The position numbers and the translations under genes were made by a program. The notes beneath the pieces are model-generated. The model worked only from the letters and a program-made list of their open reading frames with translations. It searched no databases and was not told the origin of the DNA. Shown in pieces: positions 18,285-27,265 of a DNA stretch of 64,000 bases. Source of the stretch: Herminiimonas sp. KBW02 (lineage in GTDB: Bacteria; Pseudomonadota; Gammaproteobacteria; Burkholderiales; Burkholderiaceae_D); assembly GCF_003852535.1 (NCBI RefSeq), contig NZ_QAJP01000005.1:392403-456402 (forward strand), given 5' to 3'. Numbering within the stretch: position 1 is the first letter of the stretch; the number at the start of each line of letters is the position of its first letter.

Positions 18285-19553
18285 ATGCGCCTGATTTATT
18301 CCCTAGCCTGGTGGTTCGCCTTGCCGCTCGTTTTGTTGCGGCTGTTTGTACGTGGCCGCAAGGAGCCGGGCTACCGCCTGCATATCGCAGAGCGTCTGGG
18401 TTTCTATGATGACGTGCCGTATGACGGCAGCACACCCTTGCTGTGGGTGCATGCAGTATCCGTAGGTGAAACGCGAGCGGCGCAACCGCTGATCGACGCC
18501 TTGCTGGCGGCTTATCCGGACCATCAATTATTGCTTACGCATATGACGCCGACCGGGCGTGCGACTGGTAAGGATTTATTCGGCAAACAGCCGCGCGTAT
18601 TGCAAAGCTATTTGCCGTATGACACTGGCTGGATGGTCGGACGTTTTCTGCGTGCTTTTCAGCCGCGTATCTGTGTGCTGATGGAAACCGAAGTGTGGCC
18701 GAATGTGATGGCGCAATGTACGCGCTACGATGTGCCGGTGGCTTTGGTGAATGCGCGCCTGTCCGAGCGCTCATTGAAAAAGGCACTGAAATTTCCATCG
18801 CTGTTTGTCGAAGCGGCTGCTGCGATGTCCTGCGTGGCGGCGCAGACCGAGAGTGATGCCCAGCGCGTGAAACAACTGGGTGCGCCGGACGTACATGTGA
18901 CCGGCAGTATTAAATTTGATGTCACGCCACCGCCGGAAATGTTGCAACGTGGGGCATTGCTGCGCACGCAGTTCGGCCCACGCAAAGTGTTTGCCTGCGC
19001 CAATACGCGCGATGGTGAAGAAGTACTGATCCTGGATGCCTTGCTGGCTGTGAACCGCCCCGATATCTTGCTGATGATAGTGCCGCGCCATCCGCAGCGT
19101 TTCGATGACGTCGCGCATATGGTGCAGGCGCGTGGCTTGTCGCTGGCCAGACGTTCGACTGCCGGGACTGCACCGCTGGACGCGAATGTGCGCGTATTCC
19201 TCGGCGATAGCATGGGTGAAATGTTTGCCTATTACTCGGCTTGTGATCTGGCCTTTGTCGGCGGCAGTTTATTGCCGCTGGGCGGACATAATCTGATTGA
19301 AGCCAGTGCAGTCGGCAAGCCGGTACTGGTCGGTCCACACACCTTTAACTTTGCCGATGCCGCTGAAAATGCCATCGCCGCAGGTGGTGCGATGCGGGTG
19401 GCGAATGCTGCAGATCTGTGGCAGCAGGCGATACGTCTGCTGGACGACGATGTGGCACGGCAGGCGATGGGCCTGAAGGCGCAATACTTTGCACAGCAGC
19501 ATGGCGGCGCGACCCGCCGCACCATGAGCCTGCTCATGCCGCTCATCAAATAA
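18285..19553 (+). CDS. waaA: 3-deoxy-D-manno-octulosonic-acid transferase WaaA (KdtA)
   Basis: A 422-residue glycosyltransferase that adds Kdo to lipid A precursor at the inner membrane. The N-terminal membrane anchor is IYSLAWWFALPLVLLRLF; family motifs include WVHAVSVGETRA with the catalytic Glu, LLTHMTPTGRAT and SYLPYD, plus the C-terminal nucleotide-sugar region VGGSLLPLGGHNLIEASAVG. The ATG at 18285 (MRLIYSLAWW) is preferred over a TTG five codons upstream. No other lipopolysaccharide gene is adjacent. Confidence 0.93.
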   Translation: MRLIYSLAWWFALPLVLLRLFVRGRKEPGYRLHIAERLGFYDDVPYDGSTPLLWVHAVSVGETRAAQPLIDALLAAYPDHQLLLTHMTPTGRATGKDLFGKQPRVLQSYLPYDTGWMVGRFLRAFQPRICVLMETEVWPNVMAQCTRYDVPVALVNARLSERSLKKALKFPSLFVEAAAAMSCVAAQTESDAQRVKQLGAPDVHVTGSIKFDVTPPPEMLQRGALLRTQFGPRKVFACANTRDGEEVLILDALLAVNRPDILLMIVPRHPQRFDDVAHMVQARGLSLARRSTAGTAPLDANVRVFLGDSMGEMFAYYSACDLAFVGGSLLPLGGHNLIEASAVGKPVLVGPHTFNFADAAENAIAAGGAMRVANAADLWQQAIRLLDDDVARQAMGLKAQYFAQQHGGATRRTMSLLMPLIK

Positions 19554-19577
19554 TGAGCGGCTTCAAATCACTTTAAA

Positions 19578-19907
19578 TCAATAGCGGTAGGGATTGTTAG
19601 GCCGGCTGTCATAACGATTCGGCACGCCGTCATGGTCGCGATCATGACGATCGTGGTAATGCCTGTGACGATAATGTCTGTCGCCGTAGTAAGGGCGGGG
19701 ATGGACATAAACCGGACGTGGCTGCACGTATACCGGTTGCGGTTGCACATACACAGGTTGCGGCTGCACATAAACAGGTGGTGGCCCGCCGTAGATCGGG
19801 ACGCCGATATTCAGGTCAACATCCACGCGTGCCATGGCCGGTGCGGCTGCAAATAGCAAGGTGGCGGCAGCCAATATTCCTGCGCTGATGGTTAAAGATT
19901 TATTCAT
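19578..19907 (-). CDS. Small secreted Pro/Tyr- and His-rich repeat protein
   Basis: A 109-residue protein with a clear signal peptide (cleavage after APAMA). The mature part contains four tandem copies of a VYVQPQP-like heptapeptide (VYVQPQP, VYVQPQP, VYVQPRP, VYVHPRP), then a His/Arg/Asp-rich stretch (YGDRHYRHRHYHDRHDRD) and the tail PNRYDSRPNNPYRY. Proteins of this type are common in Burkholderiales with no known function; the tyrosine/proline repeats suggest a periplasmic or surface structural role, and the His/Asp cluster could bind metal. The gene ends 25 bases from the convergent waaA. Confidence 0.75.
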   Translation of the reverse strand: MNKSLTISAGILAAATLLFAAAPAMARVDVDLNIGVPIYGGPPPVYVQPQPVYVQPQPVYVQPRPVYVHPRPYYGDRHYRHRHYHDRHDRDHDGVPNRYDSRPNNPYRY

Positions 19908-20023
19908 GCTCTGCTCCTTGTACGATGGTTCTATTACAAACCAAGGCCGCAGTCATATCTAGAGTAAATCCGTAATGTTTGTTACGACTTGTATCCGTCA
20001 TGCCTGAGTTGGATGCGGACAAA

Positions 20024-20554
20024 TCAGTTTGCAGCTTTGCCGACAGGACAGCTTGCAGCCAGCCAACGGCCGCTGGTATTGGCAGATTCATCAACCGCCA
20101 CACCGCGTACGGATCCTTTGAATGAAGTTTTGCCGCTGAAGCTTTCCGGCGTATTCAAGGTGGCTTCGGCCTTGCCCTGGCCATTTACCTGATCGCTGTT
20201 GCACACCAGATCCGCGCTATAACGGTTGTCGACGCGACTGGCGTTGCGTGCCTCACATCCGGACTGGCGATGATAGAAAGAGGGTGGAATGTTTTGCGCG
20301 GCCATTTCCGGTGTGATGCAGACTTTGGAAGTGGCTGCACCGTTTTGAATTTTTGGCATGTCAAAGCCATATTGTTTTGCCAGATTGCTCAGATTTTGCA
20401 TTTGATTTGGTGGAATTTGTTCGACCAGATTCAGCAATTCCGAGCTTGCACTCATTTCCCACAAGCCAGGTTTCATTTGCATCTTGTTTTCTGCAGCATG
20501 TGCCCCCATATGGAGCGTCATCAGCAGCATGAGCGAGAGCGGTAATTTACGCAT
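20024..20554 (-). CDS. DUF3617 family periplasmic protein
   Basis: A 176-residue protein with a signal peptide (cleavage near HMGAHA). The mature start MQMKPGLWEMSAS carries the 'kPGLWe' signature of DUF3617, and C-terminal Cys residues (SKVCITPEM, SGCEA, LVCNS, AASCPVG) could form disulfides. The function of this family is unknown. It stands alone, with 116 bases before the repeat protein and 194 bases before the next, divergent gene. Confidence 0.8.
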   Translation of the reverse strand: MRKLPLSLMLLMTLHMGAHAAENKMQMKPGLWEMSASSELLNLVEQIPPNQMQNLSNLAKQYGFDMPKIQNGAATSKVCITPEMAAQNIPPSFYHRQSGCEARNASRVDNRYSADLVCNSDQVNGQGKAEATLNTPESFSGKTSFKGSVRGVAVDESANTSGRWLAASCPVGKAAN

Positions 20555-20677
20555 GAACTTTCCTGTTGAGTTTGTATCCGATGTTCGTCTGAGTGTAATC
20601 GGGCGGCGAGGTTCAAATCACAGCCGAAACATATCGGCATCAAAAGAAATTACGTCATACGCGCTGATCTTGATCGA

Positions 20678-20697
20678 TATCCCATATCGATGGGATA
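20678..20697. promoter_or_regulatory. Palindrome in divergent intergenic region
   Basis: TATCCCA and TGGGATA flank TATCGA, giving seven-base perfect arms. It lies between the DUF3617 gene and the divergent 20749 gene, about 52 bases before the latter's ATG, where an operator could sit. No regulator is assigned. Confidence 0.3.
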
Positions 20698-20748
20698 CGA
20701 AAAGAACGCGAATACGACGAGAATAGAGACTGAAACGGAGCACACATT

Positions 20749-21045
20749 ATGTCATTTCAATTACCACCGAATGTTACCGCGCAGCGGAAACCCATCTCTG
20801 CAACTTCCTACGAATATATTTTGCGTCACAGCGAACTGGGTCAATTGGGCCAGATCATGTTGAGCGCTTGTACATCAGGCAATTGCAAGGTGACGAGTCT
20901 GGTAAACGGCCAGCCTGGCGAGCAGTTAACGGAGCAACGTCGCGCCGTGTTTGAACCGCTGGCAAAAACACTGACCGAACAAATCCAAATGACAACCAAT
21001 TTCCCCAAAGCAGTAGCAGAAAAAAATCAGACTGTTACTGCTTAG
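20749..21045 (+). CDS. Small hypothetical protein (98 residues)
   Basis: Not recognised. The 98-residue product has no signal peptide or membrane segment, two cysteines close together (SACTSGNC) and an amphipathic C-terminal half (VFEPLAKTLTEQIQMTTNFP). A plausible ribosome site (ACGGAG) precedes the ATG, and a strong bidirectional terminator follows 50 bases after the stop, which supports a real gene. Confidence 0.6.
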   Translation: MSFQLPPNVTAQRKPISATSYEYILRHSELGQLGQIMLSACTSGNCKVTSLVNGQPGEQLTEQRRAVFEPLAKTLTEQIQMTTNFPKAVAEKNQTVTA

Positions 21046-21094
21046 CATGTTGATGCAACCCATCAACGGGTAGTCGTCTGTACCTGCGGATGGC

Positions 21095-21131
21095 AAAAAA
21101 AAGGGAGGCCACACAATGGCCTCCCTTTTTT
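21095..21131. terminator. Bidirectional terminator
   Basis: Stem GGGAGGCCA/TGGCCTCCC with loop CACAA, preceded by eight A and followed by six T. It separates the 98-residue protein gene from the convergent efflux operon and should work in both directions. Confidence 0.95.
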
Positions 21132-21145
21132 ATTGTTGCTGCAGT

Positions 21146-22594
21146 TTATTTTACTGGTGTCGCTGCCGGTGTTGCCGCCGGTGCAGTTGCCACCGTCGTT
21201 TCTACCAGACCACCGCCGAGCGAACGATACAGATCAATCGCATTGGTCAGGCGCAGCAAGCGTGCCTGTACCAGCGTCAACTGCGCCGAGAACAATTCAC
21301 GCTGTGCATCCAGCACATCCAGCGAACTGGCTATGCCATTCTGGAAGCGTTGCGTAGCAAACTTGTAGCGTTCTGCCTGTGCTTCCTGCACCAGACGCTG
21401 TGCATCAATTTGTTCGTCGAGCAGGCTACGCGCAACCAGTGCATCCGATACTTCGCGGAATGCGACTTGTATGCTTTTCTCGTAGTTGGCCACGGCGATG
21501 TTTTTGCGCACTTCGGTCAGGTTCAGGTTGGCACGATTACGGCCTGCGTCAAAGATCGGCAGCACCAGTTGCGGTGCAAACGACCATGAACGCGAACCGC
21601 CTTCAAACAAGCCGGACAATTCATTGCTGGAGGTACCCAGACCAGCGGTCAGCGAAATGCGCGGGAAGAACGCTGCACGCGCTGCGCCTATGTTTGCATT
21701 GGCGGAGAGCAGGGTTTGTTCTGCGCTACGGATGTCAGGACGCTGGGTTAACAGGTCGGACGGCAAACCAGCCGGGATATCGTTCAGAATGTTTTGTGCT
21801 GACAGAGGCTGGGCCGGTGGCAAGTCTTTCAATGGCTGTCCGACCAGCAAGGTCAAGGCATTCATTGCCTGTGCACGCTGGCGCATTGCGGCCAGTTCTG
21901 ACGCACGCGCGGTTTGCATCTGCGCCTCGTCATTACGCAAGTCCAGTGCCGATGATGCACCTACTTCAAAACGCTGTTTCGATAGCTTGTAAGCTTCTGC
22001 ACGGCTTTCATATGTCTGGCGTGACAGTTCCTGCTGCTCGGCAAACGCACGTTCCGACAGATAGGCTTTGGCGACTTCCGACACCAGGCTGATCTGTGCT
22101 GCGCGCTGCGCTTCTTCCGTTGACAGGTAGCTGGCCAGTGCTGCATCGCTCAGGCTACGGACACGACCAAAGAAGTCCAGTTCGAATGCCGCCAGGCCGA
22201 GACCGACCTGGTAGTTACTGGTGACCACGCTGCTGCCGGTGTTGCTGATCGAGGCCGGAACGCGTGCCCGCGAGCCGGTCGCGTTGGCATTCAGGGTCGG
22301 CAATAAATCTGCCGATTGAATGTTGTACAACGCGCGAGCTTCTTCAATACGCAGTGCCGCTACCCGCAGGTCACGGTTGTTGACGAGCGCGTTGCTGATC
22401 AAAACCTGCAGGCGCGGATCGGTAAAGAAGTTGCGCCAGCCGATATCGGCGGCACGTACCTGATTGTTGCCAGCGGAGGATTCAACACCATAATCCGCCG
22501 CCACAGGTGCATCAGGGCGCACGTACTTAGGCGCCATCGAGCAGGCGCTCAACACGCCCGCTGCCAATAAGGCCAGGGTTATGCTCTTCATCAT
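21146..22594 (-). CDS. oprM: Outer-membrane efflux lipoprotein, OprM/NodT family
   Basis: A 482-residue outer-membrane factor. The lipobox LSAC places the lipidated Cys at residue 18, followed by MAPKYVRPDAPV, a typical OprM mature start. Two repeats of the TolC-like fold are visible (IEEARALYNIQSADLLPTLN and EQTLLSANANIGAARAAFFP). It forms the exit duct for the RND pump encoded upstream and overlaps that gene by four bases (ATGA), so translation is coupled. The C-terminus is an Ala/Pro/Thr-rich tail. Confidence 0.93.
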   Translation of the reverse strand: MMKSITLALLAAGVLSACSMAPKYVRPDAPVAADYGVESSAGNNQVRAADIGWRNFFTDPRLQVLISNALVNNRDLRVAALRIEEARALYNIQSADLLPTLNANATGSRARVPASISNTGSSVVTSNYQVGLGLAAFELDFFGRVRSLSDAALASYLSTEEAQRAAQISLVSEVAKAYLSERAFAEQQELSRQTYESRAEAYKLSKQRFEVGASSALDLRNDEAQMQTARASELAAMRQRAQAMNALTLLVGQPLKDLPPAQPLSAQNILNDIPAGLPSDLLTQRPDIRSAEQTLLSANANIGAARAAFFPRISLTAGLGTSSNELSGLFEGGSRSWSFAPQLVLPIFDAGRNRANLNLTEVRKNIAVANYEKSIQVAFREVSDALVARSLLDEQIDAQRLVQEAQAERYKFATQRFQNGIASSLDVLDAQRELFSAQLTLVQARLLRLTNAIDLYRSLGGGLVETTVATAPAATPAATPVK

Positions 22595-25500
22595 AATTCT
22601 TCTTCCTCATCACGTGGCTTGCTCGCAGCGTATTTACGACGCTGACGTTCGCTACCTTTGAACATCGTACGAACTACCACAAAGAACACCGGTACCAGGA
22701 ACACGGCGAATACGGTGGCGGTGATCATGCCGCTCATCACGCCGGTACCGATCGCGCGTTGGCTGGCAGAACCGGCTCCGCTTGCAAGCACCAGCGGCAA
22801 TACGCCGAGGATGAATGCCAGCGAGGTCATGATGATAGGACGGAACCGCAGATGCACCGCTTCCAGTGTCGCTTCGATCAATCCTTTACCCTGTGCCTGC
22901 AAGTCTTTCGCAAATTCGATAATCAGAATCGCGTTCTTTGCAGATAGCCCGACCACCGCAATCATGCCGACCTTGAAGTACACGTCATTCGGCATGCCGC
23001 GCAGCGTCACGCCCAACAGTGCACCAAAGATACCGAGCGGCACCACCAGCATCACCGAGAACGGGATGGAGGTGCTTTCATACAAAGCAGCCAGCACCAG
23101 GAATACGGCGATCAGCGACAGTGCGTACAGCGCAGGAGCTTGTGAGCCGGAGGTTTTTTCTTCCAGCGACTGACCAGTCCACTCGAAACCGAAACCAGGT
23201 GGCAACTTCGCTACCATCGCTTCCATTTCCGCCATTGCTTCACCCGTGCTGCGACCAGGCGCTGCGCCACCGGAAATCTTGACTGCCGGATAACCGTTGT
23301 AGCGGATCAGCTGGACCGGACCGATAATCCACTTCGATGTCATGAAGGAGGAGAACGGAACCATGGTGCCTGACGAGCTGCGTGCATACAGGCGAGTCAA
23401 ATCTTCCGGTTGCAAACGCCCCTTGCTGTCAGCCTGCACGATCACACGTTGTTGACGACCCTGGTTCGGGAAGTCATTCACGTATGACGAGCCGAGTGCT
23501 GTCGACAACACGCTATTGATGGTCGCGAACGGCACGCCCAAAGCATTGGCCTTGTCGCGGTCGATATCTACCTGCAATTGCGGTGCATCTTCCAGACCTT
23601 CAGGACGCACGCCAGCCAGTACTTTGCTTTGTGCTGCCATACCCAGCATTTGGTTACGTGCTGCGATCAGGGCGTCATGGCCGAGGCCAGCGCGATCCTG
23701 CAGACGGAACGTGAAGCCGGTAGCGTTACCCAGTTCAGGAATTGGTGGCGGGTTCAATGGATACACAATCGCGTCCTTGATTCCCATGAAAGCGCCGAAG
23801 GCCTTGCCTGCAACCGCATCAGCGGATTCATCCGGGCCACGTTTGCTCCAGTCTTTCAGCGGGGTAAATACCAGACCCGCATTCTGACCGTTACCCGAGA
23901 AGCTGAAACCTGCAATCGCAACCACGTGTTCCACTGCCGATTGTTTCAGGTAGTAGTCTTCGATGGTTTTCAGCACTTCCATGGTACGACCGGTGCTGGC
24001 GCCTGCCGGCAACTGGACGTTGGTCACGATATAACCCTGGTCTTCGTTAGGCAGGAAGGATGCAGGCAGACGGGCATACAGGATGCCGACGCAAGCCAGG
24101 ATCAGACCGTAGACCAGCATGTAACGACCGGTCTTGGTCAGCATCTTCGCAACAAAGCCCTGATAACCGGCAGCGGTGCTATTGAAGTGACGGTTAAACC
24201 AGCCGAAGAAGCCACGCTTCTCGTGATGGTGGCCGGCTTCCACTGGTTTCAGCAGGGTTGCGCACAGCGCTGGTGTCAGCGTGAACGCCATCAATACCGA
24301 GAACACCATCGAAGCAACCATGGACAGCGAGAACTGACGGTAAATCGCACCGACCGCACCACCGAAGAATGCCATCGGGATAAATACCGCGATCAGCACC
24401 AGCGTAATACCGATCAGCGCGCCGGTAATCTGGCCCATCGCCTTGCGGGTTGCATCACGTGGCGACAAACCTTCTTCGCTCATGATACGTTCGACGTTCT
24501 CCACCACCACAATCGCATCATCGACCAGAATACCGATCGCCAGCACCATACCAAACATGGTCAGCACGTTGATCGAGAAGCCGAACAGCAGCAGGGTTGC
24601 AAACGTACCCAGCAATGCGACCGGCACCACGATGGTCGGGATCAATGTATAGCGGATGTTCTGCAAGAACAAATACATCACCAGGAACACCAGGATGATC
24701 GCTTCGAACAGTGTTTTAACTACTTCTTCGATCGAGATCTTGACGAACTTGGAGGTATCGTAAGGGATGGTGTACTTCACGCCTGCCGGGAAATACTTCG
24801 ACAGTTCATCCATCTTCTTGTGCACCGCAGTTGCAGTACCCAGCGCATTTGCGGTTGGTGTCAGCTGTACGCCGATGAACGAACTTGGCTTACCGTCCAG
24901 ACGACCGGAGGTCGCGTAGGACTGACCACCCACTTCAATACGGGCAACGTCACGCAAGCGTACCGACGAACCGTCCTTGTTGGCACGCAAGATGATATTG
25001 CCGAACTGCTCAGGGCTGGTCAGCTGACCATTTACCACCACGGTTGCCGCGATCTGTTGCGTGCTCGGGCTAGGCAAATCGCCCAGCGTACCGCCGGCAA
25101 CCAGTGCATTCTGGGTCGAGATAGCGCTGCTGACATCCGATGGTGTCAGGTTCAGGCCAACCAGTTTGGTCGGGTCGATCCAGATACGCATCGCACGTTC
25201 GGTGCCAAACAATTGTGCCTGGCCGACGCCTGGTACACGTTTGATTTCGTTGAGTACATTACGCGACAGATAGTCACCGAGTGCAACCGGATCCAAAGCG
25301 CCGTCGGTCGAAGACAGACCGATAAACAGCAGGAAGTTACTACGCGATTTGGTTACCTGCACACCTTGTTGTGTGACTGCTGCAGGCAAACGTGCTTCCA
25401 CCCGCTTCAGGCGGTTTTGCACATCGACTGCGGCCAGATCCGGATTGGTGCCTGGAGTGAAAGTCACGGTGATTTGCACGACGCCATTGGCCTGGCTTTG

Positions 25501-25740
25501 CGATTCGATGTATTGCAAACCATCGGCGCCGTTCATCTCTTGTTCAATCAGGCTGGTAACGCTATCGTCCAGCGTCTGCGCCGTTGCACCCGGATAGGTA
25601 GCGGTAACAACGACCTGCGGTGGTGCGATGTTCGGGTACTGCGAAACCGGGAGGCTGGTAATTGCCAGAACACCTGCCAGCATGATGAAGATCGCCAGCA
25701 CCCAGGCAAAAACCGGGCGGTCAATAAAAAATTTACCCAT
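22591..25740 (-). CDS. acrB: RND multidrug efflux transporter, AcrB/MexB (HAE1) family
   Basis: A 1049-residue inner-membrane proton/drug antiporter, the normal length for the family. It begins MGKFFIDRPVFAWVLAIFIM, and the proton-relay Asp pair lies in TM4 (GILVDDAIVVVENVERI). FFGGAVGAIYRQFSLSMVAS and the C-terminal GTGVMSGMITATVFAVFLVP are also conserved. It works with the adaptor encoded 12 bases upstream and the OprM-type channel downstream to export hydrophobic drugs, dyes and antibiotics. Expression is presumably under the TetR-type repressor at 27266. Confidence 0.95.
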   Translation of the reverse strand: MGKFFIDRPVFAWVLAIFIMLAGVLAITSLPVSQYPNIAPPQVVVTATYPGATAQTLDDSVTSLIEQEMNGADGLQYIESQSQANGVVQITVTFTPGTNPDLAAVDVQNRLKRVEARLPAAVTQQGVQVTKSRSNFLLFIGLSSTDGALDPVALGDYLSRNVLNEIKRVPGVGQAQLFGTERAMRIWIDPTKLVGLNLTPSDVSSAISTQNALVAGGTLGDLPSPSTQQIAATVVVNGQLTSPEQFGNIILRANKDGSSVRLRDVARIEVGGQSYATSGRLDGKPSSFIGVQLTPTANALGTATAVHKKMDELSKYFPAGVKYTIPYDTSKFVKISIEEVVKTLFEAIILVFLVMYLFLQNIRYTLIPTIVVPVALLGTFATLLLFGFSINVLTMFGMVLAIGILVDDAIVVVENVERIMSEEGLSPRDATRKAMGQITGALIGITLVLIAVFIPMAFFGGAVGAIYRQFSLSMVASMVFSVLMAFTLTPALCATLLKPVEAGHHHEKRGFFGWFNRHFNSTAAGYQGFVAKMLTKTGRYMLVYGLILACVGILYARLPASFLPNEDQGYIVTNVQLPAGASTGRTMEVLKTIEDYYLKQSAVEHVVAIAGFSFSGNGQNAGLVFTPLKDWSKRGPDESADAVAGKAFGAFMGIKDAIVYPLNPPPIPELGNATGFTFRLQDRAGLGHDALIAARNQMLGMAAQSKVLAGVRPEGLEDAPQLQVDIDRDKANALGVPFATINSVLSTALGSSYVNDFPNQGRQQRVIVQADSKGRLQPEDLTRLYARSSSGTMVPFSSFMTSKWIIGPVQLIRYNGYPAVKISGGAAPGRSTGEAMAEMEAMVAKLPPGFGFEWTGQSLEEKTSGSQAPALYALSLIAVFLVLAALYESTSIPFSVMLVVPLGIFGALLGVTLRGMPNDVYFKVGMIAVVGLSAKNAILIIEFAKDLQAQGKGLIEATLEAVHLRFRPIIMTSLAFILGVLPLVLASGAGSASQRAIGTGVMSGMITATVFAVFLVPVFFVVVRTMFKGSERQRRKYAASKPRDEEEEL

Positions 25741-25752
25741 TACAGTACTCCC

Positions 25753-27024
25753 TTACTTCGACTTCGGTTGTTCTGCGGTCTTGTCTGCAGGGGCGGGTTG
25801 CGCTGGTTTGGCAGCTGCGTCAGCAGCGGGTTTCTCTGCAGGTGCGGCCGGAGCAGCGGCAGGAGCACTACCGGCTGCTGCCGGTTTTTGCCATTGCACT
25901 GGTTTCACGGTTGCACCCGGCTGGACTTTTTGCAGGCCTTCAACGATGACCTGGTCACCTTCTTTCAAGCCGTCGGTGATGATCCATGCGGTGCCGCTCG
26001 AATTGCCGGTTTTAACAGGACGCGAAGCGACCTTGCCGTCAGCGCCGACCACCATGACTGCGGAGCCACCTGGCGTACGAACCACCGCTTGTTGCGGTAC
26101 GGTGATCGCGTTTTCGTCAACTGCCTGTTCGATGCGGGCACGTACATACATACCCGGCAGCAGCAAGCCATCAGGATTAGGCACTTCCGCGCGCAGTGTG
26201 ACCGAACCCGAGGTTTGGTCTACGGTCAGATCGGAGAACAGCAGTTTGCCGGTGCGACCGTATTCCTGGCCGTCATCAGTCACCAGGGTGACCTTGGCCG
26301 CACCCTTGCCAGCGCTCTTCAATTTGCCTTCGTCCATGGCACGTTTCAGTTGCAGGACTTCGTTGGCCGATTGCGTCATGTTGATGTAAATAGGATCGAT
26401 TTGTTGCACGATCGCGAGCGGAGTAACGTCGCCCTGACCAACCAGTGCGCCTTCAGTCACGAGGGCACGACCAATACGGCCGGAGATCGGCGAAGTCACG
26501 CTGGCATAACCGAGCGACAGACGTGCGTTTTCGCGTGCTGCCTTGGCTGACGCGAGGTCGGCGATAGCTTGTTTCTCTGCGGCGACGACATCGTCGTATT
26601 CCTGTTTGCTGACAGCATTGGTTTCAACCAGCGGTTTATAACGCTTGGCTTTCAGTTCCGCGGTTGCCAGCGTTGCTTCGCTGCGTGCGACTGCGGCGTC
26701 GGCACTGTTATAAGTGGCTTGCAATTGGGCCGGGTCGATCTGATATAACAAAGTACCGGCTTTGACATCGCTGCCTTCGCGGAACACACGTTTCAATACA
26801 ATGCCGGGTACGCGAGCACGTACTTCGGCAACGCGGATCGATTCCATGCGGCCAGGCAATTCATTGGTAACACCCAGTACGCCTGGTTGTACGGTGACGA
26901 CGGATACTTCTTGTGGGGGTGGGGCTCCGGCTTGTTCGGATTTTGCACCGCAACCGGCGATTGCATAAACAAGGAAGAGGGCGGCGCTAAGGCGTGTCAA
27001 ACGGGGAAGTGAACTCATAAACAT
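25753..27024 (-). CDS. acrA: RND efflux periplasmic adaptor lipoprotein, AcrA/MexA family
   Basis: A 423-residue membrane-fusion protein. Its lipobox IAGC gives a lipidated Cys at residue 25. Lipoyl/barrel-sandwich, alpha-hairpin and beta-barrel domains follow, with the motifs EVRARVPGIVLKRVF, VTSPISGRIGRALVTEGALV and GMYVRARIE. The C-terminal ~45 residues are an Ala/Pro/Lys-rich tail not needed for the fold. Two ATG codons (27024 and 27018) are possible starts. It is the first gene of the acrA-acrB-oprM operon, preceded by an AcrR-like operator about 140 bases upstream. Confidence 0.94.
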   Translation of the reverse strand: MFMSSLPRLTRLSAALFLVYAIAGCGAKSEQAGAPPPQEVSVVTVQPGVLGVTNELPGRMESIRVAEVRARVPGIVLKRVFREGSDVKAGTLLYQIDPAQLQATYNSADAAVARSEATLATAELKAKRYKPLVETNAVSKQEYDDVVAAEKQAIADLASAKAARENARLSLGYASVTSPISGRIGRALVTEGALVGQGDVTPLAIVQQIDPIYINMTQSANEVLQLKRAMDEGKLKSAGKGAAKVTLVTDDGQEYGRTGKLLFSDLTVDQTSGSVTLRAEVPNPDGLLLPGMYVRARIEQAVDENAITVPQQAVVRTPGGSAVMVVGADGKVASRPVKTGNSSGTAWIITDGLKEGDQVIVEGLQKVQPGATVKPVQWQKPAAAGSAPAAAPAAPAEKPAADAAAKPAQPAPADKTAEQPKSK

Positions 27025-27164
27025 CTCGCACGGTAGGTGGATTGCGCTGTCAGAAAATCAACAGTCCGGTAAAGAAAAGGTAAGGCTGAATTGGGGGCAA
27101 ATACATTCATTTCTGCGATTTGGCCAGAATGCTCTGCTTTGCTGCTATGCGGTAAGTCGGGTAT

Positions 27165-27192
27165 TATACATACGTTCGCGAATGTATGTATA
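27165..27192. promoter_or_regulatory. AcrR-type operator between acrA and its repressor
   Basis: A 28-base palindrome with perfect nine-base arms (TATACATAC and GTATGTATA) around GTTCGCGAAT; only one symmetric base pair breaks the symmetry. The core TACATAC...GTATGTA matches the known Escherichia coli AcrR operator in both arms and spacing. A further half-site-like ACATACAT lies near 27224. It is placed so that bound repressor could cover the promoters of both the efflux operon and the tetR-type gene. Confidence 0.88.
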
Positions 27193-27265
27193 GGTGGCAA
27201 TTATTGATTTAGCCAGACACTTAACATACATAAATATTCGAAAATTATGACAGGACTATGATTTT

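Noticed and set aside
20605-20640. GGTTCAAATC resembling a tRNA T-loop.
   Set aside because: The flanking bases do not form a T-stem, and no acceptor or anticodon arm fits around it.
23578-26550. A 990-codon open frame on the plus strand.
   Set aside because: It is antisense to the intact acrB and acrA genes, rich in Arg/His/Gln/Cys without any domain, and arises from the codon bias of the real genes.
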